DNA of 64,000 bases from the NCBI RefSeq assembly GCF_030159955.1, contig NZ_BSNK01000001.1, positions 1,302,001 through 1,366,000 of the forward strand. The letters run 5' to 3'. Positions 46,610-55,377 of the stretch are shown here, in pieces (the stretch's first letter is position 1; each line of letters starts with the position of its first letter). The notes under the pieces were generated by a model. The model did not search any database. It had not been told where the DNA came from and saw only the letters and a list, made by a program, of their open reading frames with translations. This DNA is from Algimonas ampicilliniresistens. GTDB lineage: Bacteria; Pseudomonadota; Alphaproteobacteria; Caulobacterales; Maricaulaceae. The position numbers and the translations under genes are program-made.

Positions 46610-47019
46610 CCATCCCATTTCATCTCGCCGCACCAACACGCGATAAAGAAGAAGCGAGGCTTTTCTACCGCGATACGCTTGGCTGCACTGTCGGGCGTGA
46701 AGCAGACCATTGGATTGATTTCAATTTTTTCGGTCATCAACTCAGCCTGCATGTCTGTGAGGAAGCCGAATCTTTGGCGACCAATACCGTCGACGGTAAA
46801 GAGGTTCCGGTCAGGCACTTTGGGGCCATCCTACCGTGGTCGGATTGGCATGATCTGAGAGACACACTCATCGGCGCGGGTACAGAGTTTGTGATTGAAC
46901 CCTATGTCCGCTTCAAAGGCGAGACAGGTGAGCAAGCGACCATGTTTTTCTTAGACCCCAGCGGTAATGCACTTGAGTTCAAGTCATTCAAAGACCCGGA
47001 CCAACTCTACGCGGCTTAG
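46606..47019 (+). CDS. VOC-family (glyoxalase/dioxygenase-like) protein
   Basis: A 137-residue protein with two beta-alpha-beta-beta-beta modules. Expected metal-site residues are visible: His6 in [10 protein letters not shown], His in FGHQLSLHV, His in [10 protein letters not shown] and Glu in [11 protein letters not shown]. Typical roles are metal-dependent isomerisation, dioxygenation or thiol transfer. Translationally coupled with the upstream GST, so it may act in the same detoxification step. Confidence 0.9.
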   Translation: MTIPFHLAAPTRDKEEARLFYRDTLGCTVGREADHWIDFNFFGHQLSLHVCEEAESLATNTVDGKEVPVRHFGAILPWSDWHDLRDTLIGAGTEFVIEPYVRFKGETGEQATMFFLDPSGNALEFKSFKDPDQLYAA

Positions 47020-47720
47020 AAACTTCGACCGACAAAAACACGGAATTGGTTATCTGCCGCATTGCGCGTCAATCCGTGGAGCGTTCCCACATAGAGGTCG
47101 ATCTGGTCTGTGACGTTGAATGATATGAACGGTCCTATCTCAGCGGTGTTTCCGTTGAAGACTTGGATGCCGCCCGTATCACCGAAGTCGACAAAGCTGT
47201 GCACGCCCAACCGAACACCTGATTCAGTTTGGCGTGACAGTCCGAAACGTCCGCTAAAGTCGAGCTCATCATTGGTTTTGTCAGCGACTTGTAGCGTGTT
47301 CATGAGGATCGCCCGAGCCCGCCAACCATTCCGTAGCGACCACTGATTGATCCAGTTCGCGCGGACCTCATCTGGACGTCCATTGCCCCGGATTCTACCT
47401 TCGAAGCGGAAACCGGACTGATAGTTTCGGCTGTCCGGCGTAACCTGCCAAACCGCTTCTGCTCTGATAAAATCGAAATCCATTTCCGACGACGTCGTCT
47501 CTCGGGTTGCAATGATGCCGCGTAAACGCAGATCGCCATTCAGAGCTTTCTGATAATGAAATCGTTGCGACCAACTGTCGTCGTCAAAGTCGAAAGCCGC
47601 GCGATATTGCACGCCATGATCGTCAGCATTGACGACGGGTCCGAAAACGCCCGACGTATTTTGCGCAAGAGCTGGGATCGCGAACAGTACCCAAATCGTG
47701 AAACCACACAAATAACGCAT
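47016..47720 (-). CDS. Secreted beta-barrel-like outer membrane protein
   Basis: A 234-residue protein with a signal peptide ending IPALAQ (~20). The mature sequence alternates polar and hydrophobic residues in strand-like runs ([49 protein letters not shown]) and ends in Phe, as outer-membrane barrels do. No transport function can be named. The ATG at 47720 overlaps the pirin stop by one base (TGATG), suggesting coupling; the 3' end overlaps the convergent VOC stop by four bases. Confidence 0.72.
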   Translation of the reverse strand: MRYLCGFTIWVLFAIPALAQNTSGVFGPVVNADDHGVQYRAAFDFDDDSWSQRFHYQKALNGDLRLRGIIATRETTSSEMDFDFIRAEAVWQVTPDSRNYQSGFRFEGRIRGNGRPDEVRANWINQWSLRNGWRARAILMNTLQVADKTNDELDFSGRFGLSRQTESGVRLGVHSFVDFGDTGGIQVFNGNTAEIGPFISFNVTDQIDLYVGTLHGLTRNAADNQFRVFVGRSF

Positions 47721-48613
47721 CAAAAAGTCATCTCATCTGGGAGCGGGATATGCTCTGTCTCGTCGCCCGGAACGGTTGGGAACCGACCGGACCGCCAGTC
47801 ATCGGCGGCCTGCTTGATCCGCTCCGGCCGTGACGACACGAAATTCCATCGCATATGACGTTGGCCCAAAGGCGCACCACCCACGACAGCAAACCTTGTA
47901 CGGCCCTGCGCAGTGATCAGATGGGGTCCATCACCCAAAATCGAGAGAACAAACCGATCGGCGGATGCGCCGTCAACATCAGCTTCCCCTTCGACGACAT
48001 ACATCGCGGCTTCTGGGGCTTCAGGCAGGGTGACGGACGCCCCGTCTGGTAAATCGACCTCGTAGTAAAGCGTCTCTGAGAAGGTCTCCACGGGAGACTC
48101 CAGACCGAAGGCCGTTCCCATCATCACGCGCACTTTCGCACCCCCCGGTAGCGTCGCCTCTGGAATTGTATCGGCGGGATGATGATGGAAGCTGGCATCG
48201 CGCTCTTCCTCATCATCTGGCAGGGCCAGCCACAGTTGCAGGCCGTGCAAACTATAGCCCTCAGCCCGGAGCGCCGAGCGCGTCCGTTCGCTGTGAACAA
48301 TGCCGCTCCCCGACACCATGAGATTGATCGCCCCCGGTTCAATCGGCGAGCTATTACCAAGACTATCGCGGTGCCAGATTTCGCCTTCAAACAGGTAGGT
48401 CACAGTCGCGATGCCAATATGCGGATGGGGCCGAACATCCATTCCCTCGCCCGGCGCATAGTCGACGGGACCAAAGTGGTCGAAAAACACCCAAGGACCA
48501 ACCGATCGATGGCTGATCATTGGCAGGGCACGTCTGACCGTAAACCCGTCACCGAGTTCTTTGACCTTGGGTTTCAGGGAAACCTTGATCGGCGCGTCTT
48601 CGGGCGTAAACAT
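47720..48613 (-). CDS. Pirin family cupin protein
   Basis: A 297-residue bicupin with pirin signatures: FTVRRALPMISHRSVGPWVFFDHFGP, MDVRPHPHIGIATVTYLFEGEIWHRDSLG with metal-binding His residues, SGSGIVHSER and a C-terminal cupin domain. Family members have quercetin-dioxygenase or regulatory roles. It is divergent from the GST gene at 48635, with only ~20 bases between starts, so one promoter may serve both. Confidence 0.93.
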   Translation of the reverse strand: MFTPEDAPIKVSLKPKVKELGDGFTVRRALPMISHRSVGPWVFFDHFGPVDYAPGEGMDVRPHPHIGIATVTYLFEGEIWHRDSLGNSSPIEPGAINLMVSGSGIVHSERTRSALRAEGYSLHGLQLWLALPDDEEERDASFHHHPADTIPEATLPGGAKVRVMMGTAFGLESPVETFSETLYYEVDLPDGASVTLPEAPEAAMYVVEGEADVDGASADRFVLSILGDGPHLITAQGRTRFAVVGGAPLGQRHMRWNFVSSRPERIKQAADDWRSGRFPTVPGDETEHIPLPDEMTF

Positions 48614-48634
48614 GCTCTAGAATTAAGGAGAAAG

Positions 48635-49273
48635 ATGACCATGCTCAAGCTGTATGATTGCTCAACGGCCCCATCACCTCGCCGCGCCCGCATGCTTCTC
48701 GCTGAGAAAGGCATTGAGTGGGAAACGATTGAGGTCGACCTCAGAACAGCGGAGCAACTCAAGCCTCACTTTCTGGCGATCAATCCGCGCGCCACGGTTC
48801 CCGTTCTCGTTACCGAAGCTGGCGACACAATCGCGGATAATATTGCGATTGCTGCCTATGTCGAAGCGCTTCACCCGACGCCCCCATTGATGGGAACGAC
48901 GCCGCTCGAAAAAGCCCGTGTCCTTGAGTGGGATTTCCGTTGCACAATGGAAGGCCTGATGGCGTTTGCCGAAGTGCTACGGAATAGCTCGCCGCATATG
49001 AAAGGCCGCGCATTGCCTGGCCCCCGCAATCTCGATCAGATTCCGGAGCTTGCCGAGCGCGGTCGGACACGCTTGGCTTGGTTCTTCGAGGATGTGGAAG
49101 CGCATCTTAAAGACAACGATTATCTGGCTGGCGATCATTATAGTTGGGCGGACATCTCGCTCACAATTCTGTTCGATACGGCGCGCTGGATCAAAGCCCA
49201 ACCAGGCGACGATCATCCCGCGCTTCAAGCCTATATGGCGCGCATGCGCGAACGACCGTCATACAATCTTTGA
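48635..49273 (+). CDS. Glutathione S-transferase family protein
   Basis: A 212-residue GST. The frame stays open for 450 bases upstream inside the antisense of pirin, but AAGGAG ends just before ATG 48635 and the protein then starts MTMLKLYDCSTAPSPRRARMLLAEKG, a normal GST start with an active-site Ser. VPVLVTEAGDTIADN is the glutathione-binding segment and GDHYSWADISLTI the C-terminal domain motif. The gene is followed by a COQ4 homologue 26 bases downstream. Confidence 0.94.
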   Translation: MTMLKLYDCSTAPSPRRARMLLAEKGIEWETIEVDLRTAEQLKPHFLAINPRATVPVLVTEAGDTIADNIAIAAYVEALHPTPPLMGTTPLEKARVLEWDFRCTMEGLMAFAEVLRNSSPHMKGRALPGPRNLDQIPELAERGRTRLAWFFEDVEAHLKDNDYLAGDHYSWADISLTILFDTARWIKAQPGDDHPALQAYMARMRERPSYNL

Positions 49274-49299
49274 GGGTTGAGCGTTAAGGTCATGCGTAT

Positions 49300-50112
49300 A
49301 TGGATGGTATTATGACACGTAGTTCGACTCCTGACGCTATTCCCGTACCGAGAATGCCGCGACGCTGGTTCAAAGCGATGCGGCACTTCAAGAACCTCAT
49401 CGCGAATAAGGAAGACACGTCTCAGGTCTTTCACATCACCCATTCGCTAAACGGAAACGATCTGTACAAAGCGTTCAATCGATTTATCGCCGATCCAGAA
49501 GGCCGCAAACGGTTTGAAGAGCGGCGCTACCTGCCACCCATTCTCGATGACCGTGAGACACTCCGCGCCATGCCGAAAGGCTCACTGGCGGACGCTTATT
49601 GTACCTTCATGGACCGCGAAGGTCTGACGGCTCAGGGTCTGGTCGACGAATTTGATCAGTTCGCTGCAGAACTTGACGACACACGCACACCAGAGTTCAA
49701 ATGGTATAACAACCGCTCTCGCGACACACATGACATGTTCCACGTCTTGACGGGTTATGGTCGTGATGCACTCGGGGAGACTTCCGTCCTTGCCTATAGC
49801 TACCAGCAGACATCCGGTCTCGGCATTCAGTTCATCGCCTATATGGGTGCGTTGGAAGTTAAACGCTGGGCGCCAAAAGGCGCGCCTGTCATCGGCTCGA
49901 TCCGAGAAGCGGCGCGGCGCGGTAAAGCGGCCAAAAACATCATGCTCTATGATCTGATGGATCTGCTGCCTCGTCCGCTTGAAGAGGTTCGCGAGATGCT
50001 GAACGTACAACCGATGACAGTCTATCCGGAAGTCCACCGTATGATGCGCGAGGCGGGCCTTGATCCCTATGAAGCCGTGGGCGGAGCCATTGTCGATCCG
50101 GTCGCCGCTTAG
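49300..50112 (+). CDS. coq4: COQ4 family ubiquinone biosynthesis protein
   Basis: A 270-residue homologue of COQ4, which scaffolds ubiquinone biosynthesis and has been reported to act in ring decarboxylation/hydroxylation. The zinc-binding motif HDxxH(x11)E is present as HDMFHVLTGYGRDALGE around residue 145, and the VYPEVHRMMREAGLDPYEA C-terminus is recognisable. AAGG lies upstream. An in-frame ATG at 49312 is an alternative. Alphaproteobacteria commonly have this gene; the association with GST genes is not obviously functional. Confidence 0.92.
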   Translation: MDGIMTRSSTPDAIPVPRMPRRWFKAMRHFKNLIANKEDTSQVFHITHSLNGNDLYKAFNRFIADPEGRKRFEERRYLPPILDDRETLRAMPKGSLADAYCTFMDREGLTAQGLVDEFDQFAAELDDTRTPEFKWYNNRSRDTHDMFHVLTGYGRDALGETSVLAYSYQQTSGLGIQFIAYMGALEVKRWAPKGAPVIGSIREAARRGKAAKNIMLYDLMDLLPRPLEEVREMLNVQPMTVYPEVHRMMREAGLDPYEAVGGAIVDPVAA

Positions 50113-50122
50113 GGGCTTCCCC

Positions 50123-50590
50123 TCAAGTCAGCTTTTCAACCCAATCTTTTGCGTCGGGCCAGTCCGACAACAGTGATTCCCGGTCGGCCAGCTCGAATCC
50201 ATCAAATTCGAAACCCGGACTCACCGTACATCCGACCAGAGAATGGTCGTCTGCGTGACTGAGGGCCGCGCCAAACCAAACGCCCGCCTTGATCACAACT
50301 TGCAAATTATCGCGGCCCAACACATCGACACGGGTCGCACCGTCAGGCTCTAGCGAGTATATCTCCAGATCGCCGCCCTCATAATGATGCCAGATCTCGT
50401 CTGCATCAATCCGGTGAAAGCGCGAAACATCGTCCCCGCACAGCATGTAGAGAATAGCCGTTCCCGCAGAACGATCTCCAGCCGACGTTTCAACGCGCAT
50501 CTCTGATCGGTAAGTCTCGCGGTAAAACCCACCTTCCGGGTGCGGCTGCAACTTATGCCGCTGGATCAATGATTGCGCCGCTTCTGTCAT
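50123..50590 (-). CDS. Cupin family protein (DUF985)
   Basis: A 155-residue cupin_5 protein: HPEGGFYRETYRS near the start, AILYMLCGDDVSRFHRIDADEIWHHYEGG, VIKAGVWFGA and LVGCTVSPGFEFDGFELADR. The His/Asp-rich strand suggests a metal site, but the family's function is not settled. A strong GGGGGATAGG precedes ATG 50590, favoured over an upstream ATG at 50635. Convergent with the COQ4 gene. Confidence 0.9.
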   Translation of the reverse strand: MTEAAQSLIQRHKLQPHPEGGFYRETYRSEMRVETSAGDRSAGTAILYMLCGDDVSRFHRIDADEIWHHYEGGDLEIYSLEPDGATRVDVLGRDNLQVVIKAGVWFGAALSHADDHSLVGCTVSPGFEFDGFELADRESLLSDWPDAKDWVEKLT

Positions 50591-50600
50591 CCTATCCCCC

Positions 50601-50628
50601 AAAGAAAAAGCCGCCCAAGAGGACGGCT
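50601..50628 (-). terminator. Rho-independent terminator of rpsU
   Basis: The minus strand forms AGCCGTCC/GGGCGGCT (with one G-U) and continues into TTTTTCTTT. It lies about 26 bases beyond the rpsU stop at 50654. Confidence 0.85.
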
Positions 50629-50653
50629 GTTCCAATCATCAATGAAGCTTAGC

Positions 50654-50899
50654 CTAACGAGAGTGAGTCGTCGGACGCTTCTTCTTGCTTGGGATCAGAC
50701 CTTCGATCTGAGCGCGCTTGCGAGCCAATTTACGGGCACGACGAACGGCTTCGGCCTGTTCGCGGACGCGTTTCTCGGACGGCTTCTCGTAATGTTTACG
50801 AGCTTTCATTTCGCGCAGGATGCCTTCGTTTTGCAGCTTTTTCTTAAGCGCGCGAAGGGCCTGATCAACGTTGTTCTGGCGGACGTAAATTTCGACCAT
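50654..50899 (-). CDS. rpsU: 30S ribosomal protein S21
   Basis: An 81-residue basic protein of the S21 family: [51 protein letters not shown], then a Lys/Arg-rich end. S21 helps position the 3' end of 16S rRNA during initiation. The start at 50899 gives the canonical MVEIYV N-terminus rather than a start four codons upstream. Confidence 0.98.
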   Translation of the reverse strand: MVEIYVRQNNVDQALRALKKKLQNEGILREMKARKHYEKPSEKRVREQAEAVRRARKLARKRAQIEGLIPSKKKRPTTHSR

Positions 50900-51048
50900 G
50901 TGTCGGTTCAACTCTCATTCGAATAAATAGCAAAAGGCCCCGTGTTGCCGCGGGACCTGCGTTCGAGCCGGGACATAGTGGCGATTCCCGGCATCCGCAA
51001 GGTGTTTTTGCGGTTGGCAGGCGGGGTTAAAACGCCAATTGTCATAGC

Positions 51049-52005
51049 ATGAACTACGACAATCCTACGCTTGTACCCGTCGACGGGTTCCAAATCGCAA
51101 CATACGCGAATGGGCCTGAAGACGGCACCCCGCTTGTGCTCATTCATGGTTGGCCTGAGCTGGCGTATAGTTGGGCCACGACCGTCCCGGCTCTGGCAGA
51201 TGCGGGCTACCGCGTCATTGCTTATGATCTGCTCGGGTTTGGAAAAAGCAGTGCCCCTCGCGGGGTTGAGCATTACGGCATGGCCAATCTCATTGGTCAT
51301 CTCGAAGCCGTGCTAAATCACTATGGCATCAATCAGGCCATTCTCTGTGGTCATGATTGGGGCGGAATTATTCTATGGCACGCGGTACGGATACTTAAAC
51401 ACCGGACAATAGCTGCGATAAGCATCAGCACACCCCATGTCGGCCGCGCGCCTGTCGATCCTATGACTATCTTCGAGAAACGGTTCGGGACGGAGCATTA
51501 CTTCATTGAGTTTCGCGACCGTACAGACGCCGTTGAGGCGCTATATAATTCCGATTCCGACGCGTTTTTTCGGATGATGTTCCGAGCATCCCCGAACGGG
51601 TTGAAACTCACGCCAGAGCTGACGCACTTGCCTACGCGTTTCGAATCCTACCTCAGAGCGGGCGCGCCCGATAATGGCGACATGGTGGTCACACCAGAGC
51701 AACGGGCCGTCTATTCAGACGCTTATCAAAACACCGGCTTCCTGCCCGGCATGAATTACTACCGAAATACGACGGCGAACTGGGAAATGGCGCAGGGATT
51801 ATCCACGACCATAGAGGTCCCGTCCCTGATGATCAGCCCAGAGGATGATTTCTTCCTGCCGCCCAGCACGACCGACAGCATGGTGAAGACCGTGCCAGAT
51901 CTGACACGGGTGACGATCCCCAACTGCGGTCATTGGGCGATGTGGGACAAGCCTGAGGCTGTCAACGCAGCCCTGTTGAGCTGGTTAAACCAACGCGGTT
52001 TCTAA
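51049..52005 (+). CDS. Alpha/beta hydrolase, epoxide-hydrolase-like
   Basis: A 318-residue alpha/beta-hydrolase with the oxyanion motif HGWPE, the nucleophile elbow GHDWGG (Asp nucleophile, ~103), a mid-protein cap with Tyr residues, and the catalytic His in NCGHWAMWDKPE. The Asp nucleophile and HGWPE pattern fit epoxide hydrolases rather than esterases; a haloalkane dehalogenase is less likely. The final codons overlap a strong inverted repeat. Confidence 0.9.
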   Translation: MNYDNPTLVPVDGFQIATYANGPEDGTPLVLIHGWPELAYSWATTVPALADAGYRVIAYDLLGFGKSSAPRGVEHYGMANLIGHLEAVLNHYGINQAILCGHDWGGIILWHAVRILKHRTIAAISISTPHVGRAPVDPMTIFEKRFGTEHYFIEFRDRTDAVEALYNSDSDAFFRMMFRASPNGLKLTPELTHLPTRFESYLRAGAPDNGDMVVTPEQRAVYSDAYQNTGFLPGMNYYRNTTANWEMAQGLSTTIEVPSLMISPEDDFFLPPSTTDSMVKTVPDLTRVTIPNCGHWAMWDKPEAVNAALLSWLNQRGF

Positions 52006-52035
52006 GCCGTCCTCAACCGAAATTGAGGACGGCTT
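52004..52035. terminator. Perfect 13-bp inverted repeat between convergent genes
   Basis: AAGCCGTCCTCAA and its exact complement flank a six-base loop. The repeat spans the stop codon of the hydrolase and lies just past the end of the large amidohydrolase gene, so it probably terminates both transcripts, although neither side has a T run. Confidence 0.6.
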
Positions 52036-52041
52036 AGACCC

Positions 52042-55000
52042 CTACTCCCACCAGTAGGGTAGACGCTTCGCGTCGCCAGTCTCGACCTCATTCATGGTCG
52101 CGCTCTCATAGAGACGGCCTCCAATCATGACGTGGGTCAGGCTTTCAGCATTCGCGATATCGGCGAGCGGATCTGCATCCATGATGACCAGATCAGCCAG
52201 TTTCCCGGCCTCAATGCTTCCGATATCTTTGGACAGGCCGAGATGACGCGCGGGTTCAGTCGTCGCCGTCATCAAGGCTTGTAGCGGGCTCATACCGCCG
52301 CGCTGGAAGCTTTGCATCTCCCAATGTGCCGCAAGCCCCTCACGTTGACCATGCGCGCCAATACTAACTGGCACACCCGCTTCCATCAGTTTCTTAGAGA
52401 CCGCGCCGGACGGCGCGTCGGCATAATCCTCCATCGGTGCCATTTGGCGACGAACGGAGCGGGCCTGCAAGATGGTTGGCGGCACATGTTTTGACAGCAG
52501 CGGATGCTTCCAGACATCCGTCGTCTGGTAATAATAATCCTCACCGCGAACGCCGCCATAGGTCACAGCTAAGGTCGGTGTGTACGCAACATTGGTCTGG
52601 CTAAACATCTGGATGACATCATCATAAATGTCCGAAACGGGCAGATTATGTTCGACCGACGTGTTGCCGTCCTGAACCAGCGCCATATCCATATGATATT
52701 GCGATCCGCCCTCTGCGACGACGAGGATATTCGCCTCGCGAGCCGCCTCGACGACTTGTTGTCTCTGATCACGGCGCGGTTGGTTATAGTTTTTCACGCC
52801 CAGAGCGCCTTGTTTAGCAAGACGGTCGACATGTTCCTTCGCATCATCGAAGTTTTCGATGGAGGCGTAGAAGCCGGGAGCTTTTGCTCCATAAATCACT
52901 TCGCCAGTCGAATAGATACGCGGGGCGAGCAGTTTTCCAGCCCGCTGCATTTCAGCGGCCGGGAAGATCAGCTCTGCACGTGAACTTGGATCGAAGATTG
53001 TCGTCACACCAAGCGCAAGGGTCGCCACCGTTTCCCAATTTTGTTGCGGAACCAATCCAGAGACACCTTGAGGTCCGTGCGCATGGGCATCGATAAAGCC
53101 TGGCGTGACCGTCTTGCCGGCCAGATCGACAATCTTAGCCCCCGTCGGGATACTGACATTCGTGCCAACAGATTGGATACGATCGCCATCAATCAGGATG
53201 GTTCCCTGCTCGATCACGCCACCATCTTTGTTTGACATGCTCACAATGCGGACATTGGTCAGCGCCACGAGGCCCGTTGGCTTATCCGCCGACATTGTCA
53301 TGCCAATGTCGGTGCCTTGCGTCACCGGTTCGAAATCATCGTCTGCCAGCTGAGCTTTCGTAGCTGAGAACAGTGTCGAACCGAGGGTCCAATTCAGTGT
53401 GCCGTTCATGCTCCAGCTCGGATAGGTCGCCCCACCTTCGCTCACCTTTGTAACAGGTAGTGCCTTGCTCGAGCGGCCGGCACTGACTTTTTGTGGTCCC
53501 GGCAGAAGCGGCGTTACATAGAGGTTATAGTTTTCGCGGAAGGCAACCTGACGGCCATCCGGGCTGACGACATAAGTTTGCGCCATTTTGTTGGTCGCAT
53601 GAATACGTTCCTCATTACCCGTCAGATCGACGCTCACCAGCTGGCTCGCATCGTCGGCATAACGGGTGAAGAAGAGGCGACTATTCGAGCCATCGAAATG
53701 CGGCGCAGACCCAGACTTGGAGATGCGTTTGGCATCCCCTCCGCCGACGCGCTGTACATAAAGCCCGGTGTTAGACGACCATTCTGGTGCCACCAGATTG
53801 CCACCGCTGCGCTTTTCATAGGTCACATAAGCGCCGTTGGGAGACAGGCGCGGGCTGCGATAATGACCGGGCTCAGTCGTAATGTTGATCACCTCACCTG
53901 TTTCCAATTGGATCCGGTGGATCGTGGCCAATGCCGCATCATCCCACGACACAAAGACAACGGAGCGTCCATCGCGAGAAAATGACGGATGAAGTTCCCG
54001 AATATTGTCGGGAAGTTGCGTCAGGCGGGTCGCTTCACCCGTGCGTTGGTCGCGTCTGTAAATCTTGCCGAGGCTTTCCATCAGCACAGTCCGCCCATCG
54101 GGCGAAACTTCCACAAAACGTGGCATCTTGATGTCGAATTGAGCAGGAGACACGTCCGTCGCTGGCCGAGGCGCGTCGAGGACGGGGCGCGTATCATTCA
54201 CCCGAAACTCAATATGGTCGATATTGTCTTCGGGCACGTCGTAACGATGGATTTTGCCCCTTGCCCAGAAGAAGATGCTGTTGCTGTCCGGGCTCCAATC
54301 CATATTTGGATAGACGCCTGTAATAGCCCAAGTTTCTTGCATATCTTGATCAAGATGATCGAAGATCATGCGTTCTTCACCGCTGGACAGATCTTTGAGG
54401 AACAGCCGCGATTGCGCGCGCACCCGTTTGACATAGGCTAGGTATTTGCCGTCAGGGGATGGCGTCGGCCGAACGGCTCCACCCGCTCCGCCGGCAGCTA
54501 CGTCTGTCTCGCCCGTCTCCATATCGTAGCGCTTGATCTGGAATAGCTCTGTATTGGAATCTTGCGCATATTCGAAGATCGGACCGGAGGTGATGTTCTG
54601 ACTATAATAAACGCCCTTCCCGTCAGGCGTGAACATCGGTTCGCCGAGTTCTTTCTGATGCGCTTCTGATGGGCGTTTCACGAGCTGAACGCCGGCCCCA
54701 CCTTTGGTCGAGTACAGCCAGATCTCACCAACCCCTGCAGAGCGGGAGGTGGTGAAGTGCTTACGCGCCGCGATAAAATCGCCGGACGGATGCCAGGTCG
54801 CATTATTGAGCAGTCGGAAAGACTCGTCGGTCACCTGCTCCATGTCGAATCCATCCACGTCCATCGTCCAGATATTGTCGCCGCCCCCGCGATCCGATGT
54901 GAAGGCAATGCGAGATCCATCCGGCGAGAACCGCGGCTGCATTTCCCACGCCATGCCAGAGGCAATATTCTTCGCCGTGCCGCCTGTGACGGGCACTGTG

Positions 55001-55233
55001 TAAATGTCGCCGAGCATGTCGAACGCGATCGTTTGACCATCCGGCGAAACATCAAGGCTCATCCACGTGCCTTCGGTCACATCGATTTTGATGTTGCGAG
55101 TCTTTCCGGGCGGGTTGGTGACGTCCCACTTCGCCGCCTCTTTATCATCACCGTCTTGCGCTGCGGCCGGTAGACCGAGCCCGATCGTTGTAGAAAGCGC
55201 GACTGAGCACAGAAGAATGTGACGATATTTCAT
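52042..55233 (-). CDS. Exported beta-propeller/amidohydrolase fusion protein
   Basis: A 1063-residue protein from ATG 55233 with a signal peptide (cleavage after LGLPAAAQ). The first ~600 residues hold repeated TolB/PD40 propeller blades, seen as multiple SPDG/SPDGRTV motifs with D-x-x-x-x-W or W-S-P contexts. The C-terminal ~400 residues form an amidohydrolase domain: VTPGFIDAHAHGP near ~710 with the HxH ligands, GEVIYG, VEHNLP and VSIGAHGQREG, and LADLVIMDADP at the end. The fusion resembles exported amidohydrolases with propeller domains. Substrate unknown; export points to periplasmic peptide or cyclic amide cleavage. Confidence 0.9.
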   Translation of the reverse strand: MKYRHILLCSVALSTTIGLGLPAAAQDGDDKEAAKWDVTNPPGKTRNIKIDVTEGTWMSLDVSPDGQTIAFDMLGDIYTVPVTGGTAKNIASGMAWEMQPRFSPDGSRIAFTSDRGGGDNIWTMDVDGFDMEQVTDESFRLLNNATWHPSGDFIAARKHFTTSRSAGVGEIWLYSTKGGAGVQLVKRPSEAHQKELGEPMFTPDGKGVYYSQNITSGPIFEYAQDSNTELFQIKRYDMETGETDVAAGGAGGAVRPTPSPDGKYLAYVKRVRAQSRLFLKDLSSGEERMIFDHLDQDMQETWAITGVYPNMDWSPDSNSIFFWARGKIHRYDVPEDNIDHIEFRVNDTRPVLDAPRPATDVSPAQFDIKMPRFVEVSPDGRTVLMESLGKIYRRDQRTGEATRLTQLPDNIRELHPSFSRDGRSVVFVSWDDAALATIHRIQLETGEVINITTEPGHYRSPRLSPNGAYVTYEKRSGGNLVAPEWSSNTGLYVQRVGGGDAKRISKSGSAPHFDGSNSRLFFTRYADDASQLVSVDLTGNEERIHATNKMAQTYVVSPDGRQVAFRENYNLYVTPLLPGPQKVSAGRSSKALPVTKVSEGGATYPSWSMNGTLNWTLGSTLFSATKAQLADDDFEPVTQGTDIGMTMSADKPTGLVALTNVRIVSMSNKDGGVIEQGTILIDGDRIQSVGTNVSIPTGAKIVDLAGKTVTPGFIDAHAHGPQGVSGLVPQQNWETVATLALGVTTIFDPSSRAELIFPAAEMQRAGKLLAPRIYSTGEVIYGAKAPGFYASIENFDDAKEHVDRLAKQGALGVKNYNQPRRDQRQQVVEAAREANILVVAEGGSQYHMDMALVQDGNTSVEHNLPVSDIYDDVIQMFSQTNVAYTPTLAVTYGGVRGEDYYYQTTDVWKHPLLSKHVPPTILQARSVRRQMAPMEDYADAPSGAVSKKLMEAGVPVSIGAHGQREGLAAHWEMQSFQRGGMSPLQALMTATTEPARHLGLSKDIGSIEAGKLADLVIMDADPLADIANAESLTHVMIGGRLYESATMNEVETGDAKRLPYWWE

Positions 55234-55322
55234 GAGGACCCCGAATAGTGTTTTGCGGTGGCTAGCAGGCCATGCGCGCAAGGTCACCGTCTGGGTCGAC
55301 GTGTCCTCGGGAAATTTTGCCC

Positions 55323-55354
55323 AACAAAAAAGCCCGCTCCAAACGGAACGGGCT
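55323..55354 (-). terminator. Rho-independent terminator of the TonB receptor gene
   Basis: The minus strand reads AGCCCGTTCC, GTTT, GGAGCGGGCT (10-bp stem with one wobble) followed by TTTTTTGTTGG. It lies about 25 bases past the receptor stop at 55378. Confidence 0.88.
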
Positions 55355-55377
55355 TCCAATGCATGATTGGTGGATCG

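Noticed and set aside
48179-48634. 150-codon extension of the second GST
   Set aside because: The extension lies antisense to pirin, and a strong AAGGAG immediately precedes the internal ATG that gives a normal GST start.
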